Source of the DNA: Farysia itapuensis
Taxonomy: Eukaryota > Basidiomycota > Ustilaginomycetes > Ustilaginales > Ustilaginaceae
Assembly (NCBI GenBank): GCA_023212645.1
Contig: JALBYC010000001.1
Location: forward strand, 496,001-560,000
Direction: 5' to 3'
DNA length: 64,000 nt
Numbering within the stretch: the first letter of the stretch is position 1; every line of letters starts with the position of its first letter. Shown here one piece after another: positions 29,572-40,367 of this stretch. A program made the translations under genes and the position numbers. The notes under the pieces were generated by a model. The model was given only the letters and a program-made list of their open reading frames with translations. It was not told where the DNA came from and did not search any database.

Positions 29572-29947
29572 TGCACTTCATCTAGTATCAGCACATTTGC
29601 ATCGCAAACCCTGAATCAAAAGAAGTCTGATTTGCTTCTCATCAGTTGACAGACAGAATGAAGATAGTGGTCCCAGTGTGAACTACTCTGCATCCAAGGT
29701 CGGACGAGGCTCACGCAGTGTCAGTGCTCGTTCGGGCACTTTCGAAAACGCACCAGAGCGGATGGTACACAAGATCAATAGCAAACAAGAAATGAGTTAA
29801 GGGTATTGCATTGCTTCACAAAGCATGAAACTGTTCGTGCACAAATATATATGAGAGTCTTGACAGTGCAAACACTAAGGTAGGAAGAAGCAACGTATGT
29901 GGGTGTGGGAGAGGTGACGCGGGTACAAAGGGATGTCGGGCAGACTT
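29572..29947. other. Convergent 3' spacer between ATPase and hexose transporter genes
   Basis: 376 bp holding the 3'-UTRs of two convergent genes. An AT-rich stretch (about 29780-29870, including ATATATATGAG) is plausible for 3'-end formation. No gene seen. Confidence 0.4.
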
Positions 29948-31585
29948 TTAGAGCTTCTTCTCGTCGTGAGTGGCCTCCTCGTCGTCCTTGACGGGAGCGA
30001 CAGCGCCCTCGAGGTCGGTGCGGCGAGCGCGCATCTGCTTGTTGGCAGCAATCGACTTGCGGGGGACGGTCTGGCTGTAGAGCTCGTCGACATCCTCGAG
30101 GGAGAGATCGGAAGTCTCGTAGATGAAGAAGTAAGCAAAGACAGCGCAGGAGAAGCAGGTAGCGGTCCAGATGAAGAACACCTTGGTTCCGAGACCAGCA
30201 CGTCCAGGACCAGACTGCACAAGGTAAGGAGTGGCGTAGCCGATACCGAAGTTCCAGAGCCAGTTGGAGGCGACGCAGAGAGAGAGAGCCTTGGCACGGA
30301 TGGCAAGGGGGAAGATCTCACCGCAGACGACCCAAGCGGCAGGGCCCCAAGTGGAAGCGAAACCAGCAATGTAGATGCAGACGAAGGCGATGAGGGACTT
30401 GCCGGCTGATGTGTTGGTGTTGTTGGTGGCGGTACCGACGACAGCGACGATCAATTCACAGGTGAACATCCAGAGAGCACCGAAAATGAGGAGGTTTCGT
30501 CGTCCGACACGCTCCATCATGTACATGCCTGGTACGGTGGTGACGACATTGATGACGTTGTAGATGACCGAGAAGATGAATGGGTTGGAGGCGGGAAGAG
30601 CGTTGCTTGAGAAAGTAGTACCGAAGTAGAAAATGAAGTTGATACCAGTGAGCTGCTGGAAAGCCTGGAGGAAGACACCGGTGAAGGTTCGGAGAAGGTA
30701 CTTTCGGTCGTTGTTCTTGAAGCAGTCGAGGTAAGAACCAGTGCTGGCCGAAAGCTCGAGGTCAAGGTTGGTCTGGATAACTGAAATTTCGGAGCGAACG
30801 ATAGGGTCGTCCATGTCGGTGGAGTTGAGTCGGGCGAGCGACTTGGCAGCCTTCTCGTGGTTGCCCTTCTTCACGAGCCATCGAGGTGATTCAGGTAGAA
30901 TAAGGAAGAAGGACATCAGAATGAGGGCAAAGCCAATCTGGATACCGACGGGAATTCGCCATGCGCCAGAGTCGTTGCGGTCCTTGGTTCCGTTGGCAGC
31001 GAGCGAAGCACAGAGAAGACCGATAGTGATAGCCCACTGGTAGCCAGAAACGACAGCTCCTCGGATCCATCGGGGAGCAGTCTCAGATTGGTACATGGGG
31101 ATGATAGTGGAAAGGATACCGACACCGAGACCGGCAACAACACGACCGCCGGTGAAAACGCCAAAGTCAGTGGTAGCCAGCTGCATGACGACACCAACGA
31201 TGAAAACAACAAGACCGACCTGGAGACCCCATCGTCGACCGAGAATATCAGAAAGGGGGGCACCGATCAGAGCACCACAGAAGGTACCAGCAGAGAGAAT
31301 GGAGACAACCAGCGACTGGTCGTTGGTGCTCAAGTCGTAACCGGGCTGCGGGTTAGCAGTGTTAGTGTTGGAGGGAATGTTGACGGGGTAGAAGCTACCG
31401 AAAGTCCTTCGGAAGTCTTCCATGACCAACAAACCAGAGATGGTACCAGTGTCATAACCGTAGAGGATACCACCGAAAGCGGAGGCAGCAGCGACCAAGA
31501 TGGCAGGGATGGACTGCTTGACAGTGGCAGGCTTGGGCACCGGGCCCGGGGTAGCGTAAACGTCACCAACAACACCTCCAGCCAT
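29948..31585 (-). CDS. MFS hexose transporter (Hxt-like)
   Basis: Proton- or facilitator-type monosaccharide carrier in the plasma membrane. The start is the ATG at 31583-31585 (MAGGVVGDVYATP); the longer frame runs into the leader. The protein is 545 residues with 12 expected membrane segments. Sugar-porter signatures: LYGYDTGTISGLL in TM1, LSDILGRRWG after TM2, GRVVAGLGVGILST, LPESPRWLVKKG, FLQAFQQLTGINFIFYFG in TM7, VGRRNLLIFG and FASTWGPAAWVVCGEIFP. The C-terminal tail is charged (DDEEATHDEKKL). Codon use is strongly biased to GGT/GTC/ATC/AAG-type codons, suggesting high expression. U. maydis Hxt1, a virulence-linked transporter/sensor, belongs to the same broad family; orthology is not shown here. 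Confidence 0.9.
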   Translation of the reverse strand: MAGGVVGDVYATPGPVPKPATVKQSIPAILVAAASAFGGILYGYDTGTISGLLVMEDFRRTFGSFYPVNIPSNTNTANPQPGYDLSTNDQSLVVSILSAGTFCGALIGAPLSDILGRRWGLQVGLVVFIVGVVMQLATTDFGVFTGGRVVAGLGVGILSTIIPMYQSETAPRWIRGAVVSGYQWAITIGLLCASLAANGTKDRNDSGAWRIPVGIQIGFALILMSFFLILPESPRWLVKKGNHEKAAKSLARLNSTDMDDPIVRSEISVIQTNLDLELSASTGSYLDCFKNNDRKYLLRTFTGVFLQAFQQLTGINFIFYFGTTFSSNALPASNPFIFSVIYNVINVVTTVPGMYMMERVGRRNLLIFGALWMFTCELIVAVVGTATNNTNTSAGKSLIAFVCIYIAGFASTWGPAAWVVCGEIFPLAIRAKALSLCVASNWLWNFGIGYATPYLVQSGPGRAGLGTKVFFIWTATCFSCAVFAYFFIYETSDLSLEDVDELYSQTVPRKSIAANKQMRARRTDLEGAVAPVKDDEEATHDEKKL

Positions 31586-34114
31586 TGCGAAAGATTTGTG
31601 AGAAGAGGTGTGTAAGTGAGAAGGGGGGAAGTGCAAGGATGCAGGAAAGCCTTGACGATGAAGAGGATGGGGAAAAAACTGCCCCGACGGAAGCAGTGGG
31701 GCCAGCTTATGTAGCCGTTGACGGGCGCGTCGGTGTGGCACAGGAGTTTAGGAGAAATTTGCCCCAAACGGCGAGGCAGGCCGAAAGCAGCACTTGTTGC
31801 ACCACTGTAGCAAGGCGGGCCAAGGGCAAAACGAGTGACCCGGCCAATCAAGGCGCGCGCCGATTGTCTCCCTTGGCCAGCACATGGAGAAGCTAAAACC
31901 TGGGTTGTGGAGAGTAGCTATTTGCTAGGCTTGGCTGCTGCACTACAATGTTCCGCACGGTGCGACACGCAGAGCCGAGCACCGGGACAAGAAGGCGAAG
32001 ACAGCCGAAAATGTGCAAACACTGCTCCAATGCGGATGCAATCTAAAAACCCAGGGTGGGTAGCCAGCGGGGACTCAATTTCGATCCAGATTCGGTTCAA
32101 CTCCAACGCGTCGACTGGCGGTCTAGATTTTTTACACTCCGAAACACGTCCCCTTTTCCCTCGTTGTATTCGCTTTGACTGGGGTCACGCAGTCTTAGCA
32201 AAGGATCAAGGCGTGGTTGGTTGATCGCCCATCCATGCGCGCTCAACCCACTACGATTTTACTGCCTCGCTTCTCTCCAGATTTTACTATTGAACCCCAA
32301 TGTTTGGAGGTGGGCCGAGCAAACTAAGTAGCAACGCATCTTCTTCGCAAGCCCACTCACTAGCAAGTGTCGTTCACGTCAAGTCTGTACCGAGCTTAGC
32401 GGATCAGAGGCCGAGACCATTCGTGACGAAGCGAACAAGGCGCGTGTGAGCTTGGGCGGGTGAGGCCGGCGCGGCCAGCCCCAGGCAGTCTGTGGTATGC
32501 GCTAGTCGAGACCGAGCGTGTAGCCTCGGTTAAATTCGAGCGAACACCATTTTCGTGGTGCGACAGCCCGAAACGAACGAACCAATAGCCCGGCTGTTCC
32601 CCATGCTTTCGCTTGCGCATACAAAGCAACAATCAGGGGCGGCAGGAATATTTCAAATGAATTTCCCCCACTCGCCGTGAACTACTCCCATTGGAAACAC
32701 CCAGAACCGGTGTCGCTCTCCTCAACACCCTTTGCACGGGTCAAACCTATGAGTGTTTGTGGGCGAGGCTCAGATGAACATTTTGGACGATAGACGATTC
32801 GCGACTGTTGCGTTCACAAGTTGCAAGAGTGTAGGTGGATGAATCTGTGATGGACTGTGGACCAACGAAGCTTGTACCCCTCAATCCGTAAACTTAGCTT
32901 TTGCCCCATTACTCCAGACCAAGAAGTCTGCGGAGCACCGCTCTTTTGCGGGATGTGTCTCAAAAAACTGCGACCCTTGGACTGTCGTTGCATTGTGGGT
33001 CGAGAAAGGAAATCCGACCATTGTCTCGCAGAGGCGGTCAACCTCGCGAATGGCATGTGTGTTGTCAGCTCTAGCCCTTGCAGCAAGGACCGCGCATCCC
33101 CAATATCCCGATCTCAAATCGATAAGAAAGAAGTCGGCCTCTTGTCCGTGATTCGCTGTTGCACACGAACTATTCGGCATGATGCGCCTCCCGTTTGCAA
33201 CCCTTTGCAGCTCAGAATATAGTTCGGAACGGATTCGCACTGGATCGGACTTTTTTCGGAAATTTTTAATGTGTTCCTCGATTCTCTGCACATTCCCCCG
33301 GCCACACTCTGGTTGTCAACGACTGAGCACTCATCTACTTGGTACCTCGACTGGCAAACATTGCCTTGACCGTCGAGTCTGACAAAATTGCAGTAGGTGC
33401 TGTAGAGTTCTGATCGGACGTGTCGAGGGTTCACATCATCTAGCGAAGAGACAAGAATTAGGCACAAAGTATCTCTCCGAGCATTTCCATACCGCCGCTG
33501 CATGCATGCTCGTAAGGTTTGATTGGCTGAAGGACTGATTTCAGCCAAGGCAGGCTGCAAGGTTGCTGCAAAGTAGATTTCGGACTGGGCCACAAGCACC
33601 CAGAAATGCGCAACGCATGGCATTGAAAATCAAAAGTTCCGCCGAAGTTTCTCCAAGCGATGAAACCCCCGACGAAGAGACGCCGAATTTAAATTTGCGC
33701 GAAGCAAAAAAGGTGGCTGGTCGCCTGCGCGTCCAAACCTTTTTGCTCACCTGACCCTGCCCCGCCGTATCCGAGACGCACCTCGGCACCGTTGTAGTGC
33801 GCAAAGTCTAGATGTCTAAATTTTGCATGAATGAAATGAGACGGCCGTGGCGATTCCCCACACCTGCAGCGCTGCCCTGGCTCACATTCGCAGACCGCCG
33901 TCAGCTTGAAGGGCCGGCACCGACTTGCTTACCCAACCGGCTGTGGCGCGATCGATCGGTCTTGGCATGGACAGTGTGAGTTCTAGCGCAATCGTTTGTC
34001 CCGCAATTCCTGCGTCGCACAACGATAGTCTTGGAAGAACTCCTTCCAGTGGCTCACAGGCCCACCACGGCATGACGGCCAGGATAACTGTGGCTGGAAA
34101 TCATGAATTAAGGC
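31586..34114. other. 2.5-kb gene-free stretch
   Basis: Contains the hexose-transporter promoter on the right-to-left strand and the 3' region of the PDK1-type gene. Several short open frames on both strands (for example around 32881-33291 and 33114-33623, minus) lack family motifs, have rare codons and no good start context, so I do not call them. A GGTTCAA motif at 32094 is not part of a foldable tRNA. No repeat or mobile-element trace was seen. Confidence 0.45.
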
Positions 34115-37100
34115 CTAATTTGCTCTAGTAGCTTCGCGTATGTGTTTAACAATGCCTGCTGAATCGCCGGTCAGAACTTCGTATACGTAGCTCTGAGCTG
34201 AGGTTCGAACAACAAAGCCCTTGCCGCTCCTTTGTTCAATGCCTATCAACAAGTTGGGCGAAGCGCCTGTCCGCATCTCTGGCAATGGAACCACATTAGA
34301 CTCGCCATCGTCCGCCACCTCAGATCCGCCGTACCGTCCCGATGAGATCTTCTCGAAGCCTGCTTCGCGAGCGGGCTGGAAACTCGTCTGTAATGCCAAT
34401 ATGACTTCGCTCTTGACCTTGAGTGCTGCGGTGGTCTCTTTGACACAAAGCAGCCGCGGGAAGTCAGTGATGATGAGCTGTCGTCGCTTGGTAAACATTT
34501 TCCCAGCGCCTGTTTTTTGAAGTACCGGCGTGCTGTACAACATCACTTCTTGAGGTAAGAGCAGCGCAGCCCAGCTCTGCACGCTTGTCATGCTCCCGTT
34601 GATGACGGGAGACGCCTGCCTTCGCACTAAAAGATTCGCTCTCGGATCCGTGGGACGTGCGGGTCGGTTCGCCACTTGGTCGAACGCACCTTCGTCTGCT
34701 CGCGTCCTTTTCGAAGCTGAATCGTCGAGGGACAGACCTGCGAATTGCTGTCTGGACTCGATGTTCATCGCACCGCTTCTTAGAGAGGAGTTCGTCTCGG
34801 AAGCCGATGGTTGCCCGTTGTGTATGGCACTTTTGTCCAAAGATTCTTTATCAAGGTTCAATGAGCTGGCTAGACTAGGGCGAGCTTCCTCGGGTCCGCT
34901 GCGTTCGTCGCCGTTGTTGATGCTCTGCGTGTCTCCAGCATATGCGTGTGAGTCGCCAGAGCTGGCAAAGCCTTCGTCAAAGCTGAAGTCGCTTATTTCG
35001 GCGGAGTCAGTCTGAGGCGGTGCCAATCTTGGAGCTGGCTGAGCCAACCCTGTCTTCATCGGAATAGCTTCGATGTCCCAGAGTTTATCGAAGCGAACCG
35101 TAGCGAAGAACGCGTGCGTCTTGATTTGAGGAGCTGTCAGACGTTCAGCAGGGTTCAGAACAAGCAGACGATCTACCAAATCTCGGGCGTCCTCCGGGAA
35201 CTCTTTAGGAAAAGAGAAATCACGATGCTTGACCTTTTGCATCGTCTGATATTCGTTCACCCCTTTAAACGGCGGTCGGCCGGCAAGCATCTGAAAGACG
35301 ACGCATCCGAAAGCCCACCAATCAGCTGGTTTCCCTGCTGATTCCGCCTTCTCGATCAGAAGCTCGGGCGAGACGTATTCTGCTGTGCCAACAAAGCTGG
35401 CTGCACGAGGTCGCTGAGCGGTGGCTACTTGACCGTCTGCACCCCCGGTCTGCTGCTGGTGATTAGACACATCTCCGTTTGCATTGGGCGCGTGAACAAT
35501 TTTTGCAGAGCCAAAGTCAGTGACCTTCACCCGATAGTCCGAGTCGAGCAGGATGTTCTCTGGCTTAATGTCTCTGTGGACCACTCCAGCTCTGTGCATT
35601 GCATCGATTGTGTCTGCAAGCTGAGCTGCGTAGTATTTCGCGCATGTCTCTTCAAAAGATCCATATCGGCGGATGGATTCCAGCAGTTCGCCGTTCTTAG
35701 CGAGCTCGAGAACGAAATATAGGCTTTCTCGATCTTGAAAGGTCCAGTAGAGTGTCACTACTCCCGGGTGACGTATCATGCGGCTGAGCGCCTCTCTCTC
35801 GACAGTCACATACTTCTGTTTCCCTTGCTTGAGGATGTGCACCTTGTCCTGCACTTTGACAGCATACGACTTGCGACCAGTAAGGTCAATTTGTCGTTTT
35901 CGACGCCGAGACGCATCCGTGCCAACCATAGCAGCAGAAGCAGAACTTGCATCAGGATCTACGACCCCTGGCTGCTTCGGCGAGGGCCCCGATAGCAGGT
36001 CCCAGGCCTCCAACACTGTTGAATAGGATCCCTCGCCCAGAGTTTCTCCAAAGTGAAAGTCGACGGGACTGCGAGCCGTTGCTGGCGATCTTGATCGTTC
36101 CGAGGGAGTTGACGCACCGACTGGGCCTACCTTTGGACTGCGTAGGCTTGAGATCGAGAGCGGACTATTTCCATAGACAGAATCCGCCAAACGCGTGATA
36201 GAGCCGGCACGAATGGTATCCGGAGACCGCGCAAGTAGCTGAGAAGCTGGAGATGTCGAGCGCGGTATCAAGGACCTTGCTAGAGCAACGGACGCCGAAG
36301 GTACGTTTACGAGGGCTTCAGAAGTCTTGGCAAAGGATATCGCTGTGACGTGTCTTTCTGCTGGACGAGTTTCGTTCTTGTCAAACGATTGCATCGCTTC
36401 GTCCCCTTGTCTCTCCGGCACTGGCAGGTCTGTGGCTGCGGAAGGGTCATCGTTGATCGCCTGGTCAGCTTTGAGCCCGCTTTCGGAGCTTTTGCTGTCA
36501 GCGCGGCCAAGGGAGGTTGGAGACGGAGGTGACACTTCGACAGCCCCGCTGAAACGCAGTCGAGACATCGATATCTCGCTTGTTCGGGCACGCAACATGG
36601 AGGGTCTCGTCGAACTAGGCCATGCGCTTTGATTTGACAAGGACGGTGACCGCGGTGATAGTTCGGTGTTTCTTCCGGCAGATGAGGACTCGTCGATGGA
36701 GTCGCCGCCTCGAAGACGTTCCGCAGCTAGATGGGATGGACCCGCACCTACACCGATTTCCGAAATGCCGGAATCGTAACCCGAAGGCACGGGTGATGGC
36801 TCGCTAGGCGTTTCCGGCAGCGATGCGATGCCTGCTTGTGCTTCCATTCTCACGACCTCTGCAGGTGTTGGCCGTAGCGAGGCGATGGATGTGATGGAAG
36901 GTGGGCGCACCGAACGGTTTCCTGAGGCAGAATTCGACACCGAAGAGGACGGTGAAAGGGTATACAGCGCAGGTTCAGCTGGAGATGCGCCGAAGGCACT
37001 TGGGTCATCTACGTTGAGACCAGGGGAGGCAACACGATCAAACGCGTCATCGCTGCTTTCAGCACGTATAGGTACAGGGCGTTGTGTTGCGGACGATCGT

Positions 37101-38590
37101 CTGCGGGAAGTAACAAAGCTGCTGGCAGAGCGAGGGTGTAGTGCGTCCAAAGAGTCGTCTAGTGACATGAGAGGCTGGAACGCGTTCGGCGTTAGAGACA
37201 TGGCCGATGACGCTTCTGCTGTTCGAGTGAGGATGTTCTCTGGATACTTGGGAACGACGAGGGGAGCATTTGTAACCGAGCTAGTGCGGAAATCGGCCGG
37301 GACCGGCGTGAGCGCAGGCTGCGAAAAGTTGACGGTAACTGAGTTTGCGCTGTGAGGGGTAGTACCGAAATAGCTTGAGCTTCTTGGTAAAGGGGTACGC
37401 GTCAAGACTGTAGGCTGTGTCTCGTCATCGGAGCTGTCTTGAGGATTGTAAGCAGTCAGCTGCTCGGATGGCATTGAGAGAGCCATCTGAGTAGATATGT
37501 TGCTCTGTACACCCATTCGACCTGCACCCTTGACGAACTTCTGTCGCAAGGCGTCTCTTGTTCGTTTGGAAGGCGTCGAGCCGAGGTATTCCTCTTCAGC
37601 GTCGAGTGGCGACTCTTGCATACTTGACGATTGCAAGGGTGCGATTCCGCGACTTTTCGCAGTACGCATGCCCGGCCCGACGCGGTACATCCACATGTCG
37701 GAAGCCTGCTTGGGAATACGTTTGGTCCGTTCAGTAGGGACCAGTGCGTTCAGCGCAGACGCGTCTGCTGTCGGCAGTGTCGCAGCTGCAAAAGTCTGCA
37801 TTGACTCGGGACTTTGACTTGGCAATTGCTGCAGTTCCCGCAACTCGTGATCGGCGTGGGTGACTGCATTGGATTGTGGCGAGGCATCGTTTCCGTGGTA
37901 CGTTCCTCGTCCAAAGCCAAGTCGGACATTGCCTCTGGGTGCCTCCCGGAATGGAGCCGCTTCCAGGCTACTGGTGCTGTTGACGGAGCTTACGGAAGAG
38001 ATCGACATGGCTCGTTCCAGATTTACACCGCCACTACTGCTGTTGCCTTCACTGGCCTCGCCGCTGCCACTTCTGCCGCCCGAAGCATATCCAGATCCAG
38101 ACGCTGAGCGGGAGACCTGGTCCGTGAGCCGTTGGTTCGGAGACAGTGAGGACTGGGATGATTGGCGATGACCTGCAGGTGCAGTGGCTTGCTTCTGAGA
38201 GGGGAAGCGACGTGGCATTGGACCTGAATCGCTGATCATGGCAGACTCTTGCTCTTCGTCGTCAGTGGTCTGTGGCAAATGCGAAGTGGATGACACGCTT
38301 CGGGCGGAACGGTCTTCGGCCTCTGATCCTGCTCGCGTGAGTAAGCCTTTGCGAATACGCGTCGCCGAAGCTGAAGATGGCGTGCTGCCCCGCATGCTGT
38401 TGACACGAGAGATTGCAGCACTCGAAGAGGCCGAGCTGTTATTCGACGCAGCGAGAACGGGTGTTGGAGCGCTCGCTGTGGTCATTGCCACAGAGACTGG
38501 CGGAGAAGATGATGGTGTTGCTATTCGGTCTTCTGTGTGAGCAGGCGAGGAGGGGCCGTCGACCTCGCCTCCGTAGCGCGAGTCATCCAT
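34115..38590 (-). CDS. PDK1-type (Pkh-like) AGC protein kinase with C-terminal PH domain
   Basis: Phosphorylates the activation loops of other AGC kinases downstream of sphingoid-base or phosphoinositide signals. The ATG at 38588-38590 gives 1491 residues. About the first 840 residues are Ser/Pro-rich and look disordered. Kinase domain about 843-1173: Gly loop GETLGEGSYSTV, a ~40-residue insert, the lysine in YAVKVQDKVHILKQGK, VHRDIKPENILLDSD, TDFGSAKIV, activation loop ASFVGTAEYVSPELL and DWWAFGCVVFQMLAG. Another disordered linker leads to a PH-like domain from about 1360 (FTKRRQLIITDFPRLLCV), ending at GIVKHIREATRAN. The KNGELL, GSFEETCAKYYAAQ and RPPFKG motifs are PDK1-specific. It shares a promoter with ILV6 on the other strand. 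Confidence 0.9.
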   Translation of the reverse strand: MDDSRYGGEVDGPSSPAHTEDRIATPSSSPPVSVAMTTASAPTPVLAASNNSSASSSAAISRVNSMRGSTPSSASATRIRKGLLTRAGSEAEDRSARSVSSTSHLPQTTDDEEQESAMISDSGPMPRRFPSQKQATAPAGHRQSSQSSLSPNQRLTDQVSRSASGSGYASGGRSGSGEASEGNSSSGGVNLERAMSISSVSSVNSTSSLEAAPFREAPRGNVRLGFGRGTYHGNDASPQSNAVTHADHELRELQQLPSQSPESMQTFAAATLPTADASALNALVPTERTKRIPKQASDMWMYRVGPGMRTAKSRGIAPLQSSSMQESPLDAEEEYLGSTPSKRTRDALRQKFVKGAGRMGVQSNISTQMALSMPSEQLTAYNPQDSSDDETQPTVLTRTPLPRSSSYFGTTPHSANSVTVNFSQPALTPVPADFRTSSVTNAPLVVPKYPENILTRTAEASSAMSLTPNAFQPLMSLDDSLDALHPRSASSFVTSRRRSSATQRPVPIRAESSDDAFDRVASPGLNVDDPSAFGASPAEPALYTLSPSSSVSNSASGNRSVRPPSITSIASLRPTPAEVVRMEAQAGIASLPETPSEPSPVPSGYDSGISEIGVGAGPSHLAAERLRGGDSIDESSSAGRNTELSPRSPSLSNQSAWPSSTRPSMLRARTSEISMSRLRFSGAVEVSPPSPTSLGRADSKSSESGLKADQAINDDPSAATDLPVPERQGDEAMQSFDKNETRPAERHVTAISFAKTSEALVNVPSASVALARSLIPRSTSPASQLLARSPDTIRAGSITRLADSVYGNSPLSISSLRSPKVGPVGASTPSERSRSPATARSPVDFHFGETLGEGSYSTVLEAWDLLSGPSPKQPGVVDPDASSASAAMVGTDASRRRKRQIDLTGRKSYAVKVQDKVHILKQGKQKYVTVEREALSRMIRHPGVVTLYWTFQDRESLYFVLELAKNGELLESIRRYGSFEETCAKYYAAQLADTIDAMHRAGVVHRDIKPENILLDSDYRVKVTDFGSAKIVHAPNANGDVSNHQQQTGGADGQVATAQRPRAASFVGTAEYVSPELLIEKAESAGKPADWWAFGCVVFQMLAGRPPFKGVNEYQTMQKVKHRDFSFPKEFPEDARDLVDRLLVLNPAERLTAPQIKTHAFFATVRFDKLWDIEAIPMKTGLAQPAPRLAPPQTDSAEISDFSFDEGFASSGDSHAYAGDTQSINNGDERSGPEEARPSLASSLNLDKESLDKSAIHNGQPSASETNSSLRSGAMNIESRQQFAGLSLDDSASKRTRADEGAFDQVANRPARPTDPRANLLVRRQASPVINGSMTSVQSWAALLLPQEVMLYSTPVLQKTGAGKMFTKRRQLIITDFPRLLCVKETTAALKVKSEVILALQTSFQPAREAGFEKISSGRYGGSEVADDGESNVVPLPEMRTGASPNLLIGIEQRSGKGFVVRTSAQSYVYEVLTGDSAGIVKHIREATRAN

Positions 38591-39008
38591 CGTCAAGTTG
38601 CTGAAAGGCCAGTGAGTGTGGCTGATGCTACCGCATGCAAGCGTCTATCTGTCGTTATGATCTGTCATGTTGACGCCTCGCGAGTGTTGTGGACGCGACT
38701 TGCTCGGCACAAAGGAGCGCGGTTGAGGCAGGCGTCGTCGACGCCAGGATATGTATGCATTCAACACTCACATTCACCACTTCTCACTCATCCACGTTCG
38801 AGAAAAGCCGCCGAAAATGATGGCCGAAATATCCTGACCAAATTCTTCTCTCGTACGGCAGGTATGCATATCGATGTTAGAGCTCTTCGTCTACCATCAA
38901 GCTTCTTCGAGTCAGACTTTTCAGCGGACAGGAAGCGATTGGAAGCAAGCAAGAAGAAGTGGATGCGCCACGATCTCATCTCGACAGTCATCATCGGACA
39001 TTGTCAAT
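38591..39008. other. Divergent promoter between PDK1-type kinase and ILV6 genes
   Basis: 418 bp. An in-frame ATG at 38874 could extend ILV6 by 45 residues (MLELFVYHQASS), but the extension is not presequence-like. No TATA element or RNA gene was recognised. Confidence 0.4.
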
Positions 39009-40049
39009 ATGTGGTCTTCATCGCTGGCAGTGCTTCGGACTGCAGCTGCCTCGACAACGAGATCATCGGCCCACTTGTTTGCAGCTCGGTCGTTCATGAC
39101 GGCTGCTGTTCGAGGTATGCCCAACTCAAGCGGCCCACGCCAATCGCCCCAGCAATCATCCCCCGAAGCAGACTCTACCTTGGCACTGGACTACAAACTG
39201 GCGCACAAGCTCCGAAAGCTGCCTCCTCTCCCGTCTCTCGAGCCACCATCGCTCGACGCTCCACAGGCTGTTTCCAATATCCTGTACAACACCCCCGCCC
39301 CTTCCAAAGCACCCTTCAAGCGACACACACTCAACTGCCTTGTCCAAAATGAACCCGGTGTTCTGTCTCGAGTCGCTGGCACACTGGCTGCACGAGGCTT
39401 CAACATCGATTCTCTGGTTGTATGCGGCACCGAAATTCGTGATCTTTCTCGCATGTGTATCGTACTACGAGGACAGGATGGCGTAATCGAACAGGCCCGA
39501 CGCCAACTGGAAGACTTGGTCCCAGTTTGGGCCGTCCTGGACTACACCAACACCAAGGTGATCGAACGCGAATTGATGCTCGTCAAGATCTCGATTCTAG
39601 GTCCAGAATACTTCGAAGAGTCCCAACAGGCGGCAAATGCAGCGTCAGCACCCGCGCCGGAGCTTTACGTCGAGCGCGAGACTGACGGAGCCAAGGGTAG
39701 TCAATCGCCCGCGGCAGCCCAACAGCACGCCAATCCTACACCTCTGACGCCCACGGAAGCCCTGCGCGTAAAGTCTGACAACATGCGATCCGTCATTGCC
39801 TTTGCAGAGCAATTCCGAGGCTCTGTCGTTGACGTCTCGTCCACGTGCGTCATTGTCGAAATGTCGGCCAAGAGCAGCCGATGCGATGCCTTCCTCAAGC
39901 TGGTCCGACCCTTTGGAATCCTCGAGTGTGCCCGATCCGGCACCATGGTCCTGCCTCGATCTCCGATCCCCTCGTCCTACGCTGGCTCGGAAGACCTGAC
40001 GGAAGAGGAAGTAGAAGCAATCGATGCCGGTGCTCTCCCACCGGGCTAA
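39009..40049 (+). CDS. ILV6: Acetolactate synthase regulatory (small) subunit, mitochondrial
   Basis: Regulatory partner of acetohydroxyacid synthase in branched-chain amino-acid synthesis; confers valine feedback sensitivity. The start at 39009 gives MWSSSLAVLRTAAASTTR, a typical Arg/Ser-rich mitochondrial presequence, and 346 residues in total. An ACT domain spans about residues 107-180 (HTLNCLVQNEPGVLSRVAG, LAARGFNIDSLVVCGTE). The second half has the ALS_ss_C features RELMLVKISILGPEYF and EALRVKSDN followed by QFRGSVVDVSSTCVIVEMS. An insert of about 50 residues (Ala/Pro/Gln-rich) separates the halves, as in other fungal Ilv6. The ORF could extend upstream to 38874. Confidence 0.93.
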   Translation: MWSSSLAVLRTAAASTTRSSAHLFAARSFMTAAVRGMPNSSGPRQSPQQSSPEADSTLALDYKLAHKLRKLPPLPSLEPPSLDAPQAVSNILYNTPAPSKAPFKRHTLNCLVQNEPGVLSRVAGTLAARGFNIDSLVVCGTEIRDLSRMCIVLRGQDGVIEQARRQLEDLVPVWAVLDYTNTKVIERELMLVKISILGPEYFEESQQAANAASAPAPELYVERETDGAKGSQSPAAAQQHANPTPLTPTEALRVKSDNMRSVIAFAEQFRGSVVDVSSTCVIVEMSAKSSRCDAFLKLVRPFGILECARSGTMVLPRSPIPSSYAGSEDLTEEEVEAIDAGALPPG

Positions 40050-40367
40050 GGAAGTCCACCATCCCGTAGACTCCTCAAACACGAATAAAAGGTCACTAGC
40101 AATTCACAAACGAGGAAAGCAAAGCGATTGGGTGACGAAGAAGTTAAGGTGCTCGCGCAATACGCACAGGCAACCCAGTGTGTACAAGGTTGCAAAAAGC
40201 GGACTAGAATACATGTGGAAAGACAAAGACGAAAACAGAAATTGCGATGCGAGGGTTAGAGCACACTGTCCAGGATGAGAGAACAGCGAACTGTCGAGGA
40301 CAACGGAAGGGAAGGAAGCAAGCGGAACAATCAACGGTCTTGACTGATGTTTGTGGAGCACTGCATC
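40050..40367. other. Convergent 3' spacer, no gene seen
   Basis: 318 bp between the stop codons of ILV6 and the small unknown gene at 40368. No repeat, RNA gene or open frame of note. Confidence 0.4.

Noticed and set aside
32094..32104. GGTTCAACTCC resembling a tRNA B box
   Set aside because: The flanking bases cannot form a T-stem and no matching acceptor stem or A box is present.
32881..33623. Two overlapping minus-strand frames with a faintly similar RSELYS stretch
   Set aside because: The similarity is a few residues only, starts are poor, and there is no family resemblance.
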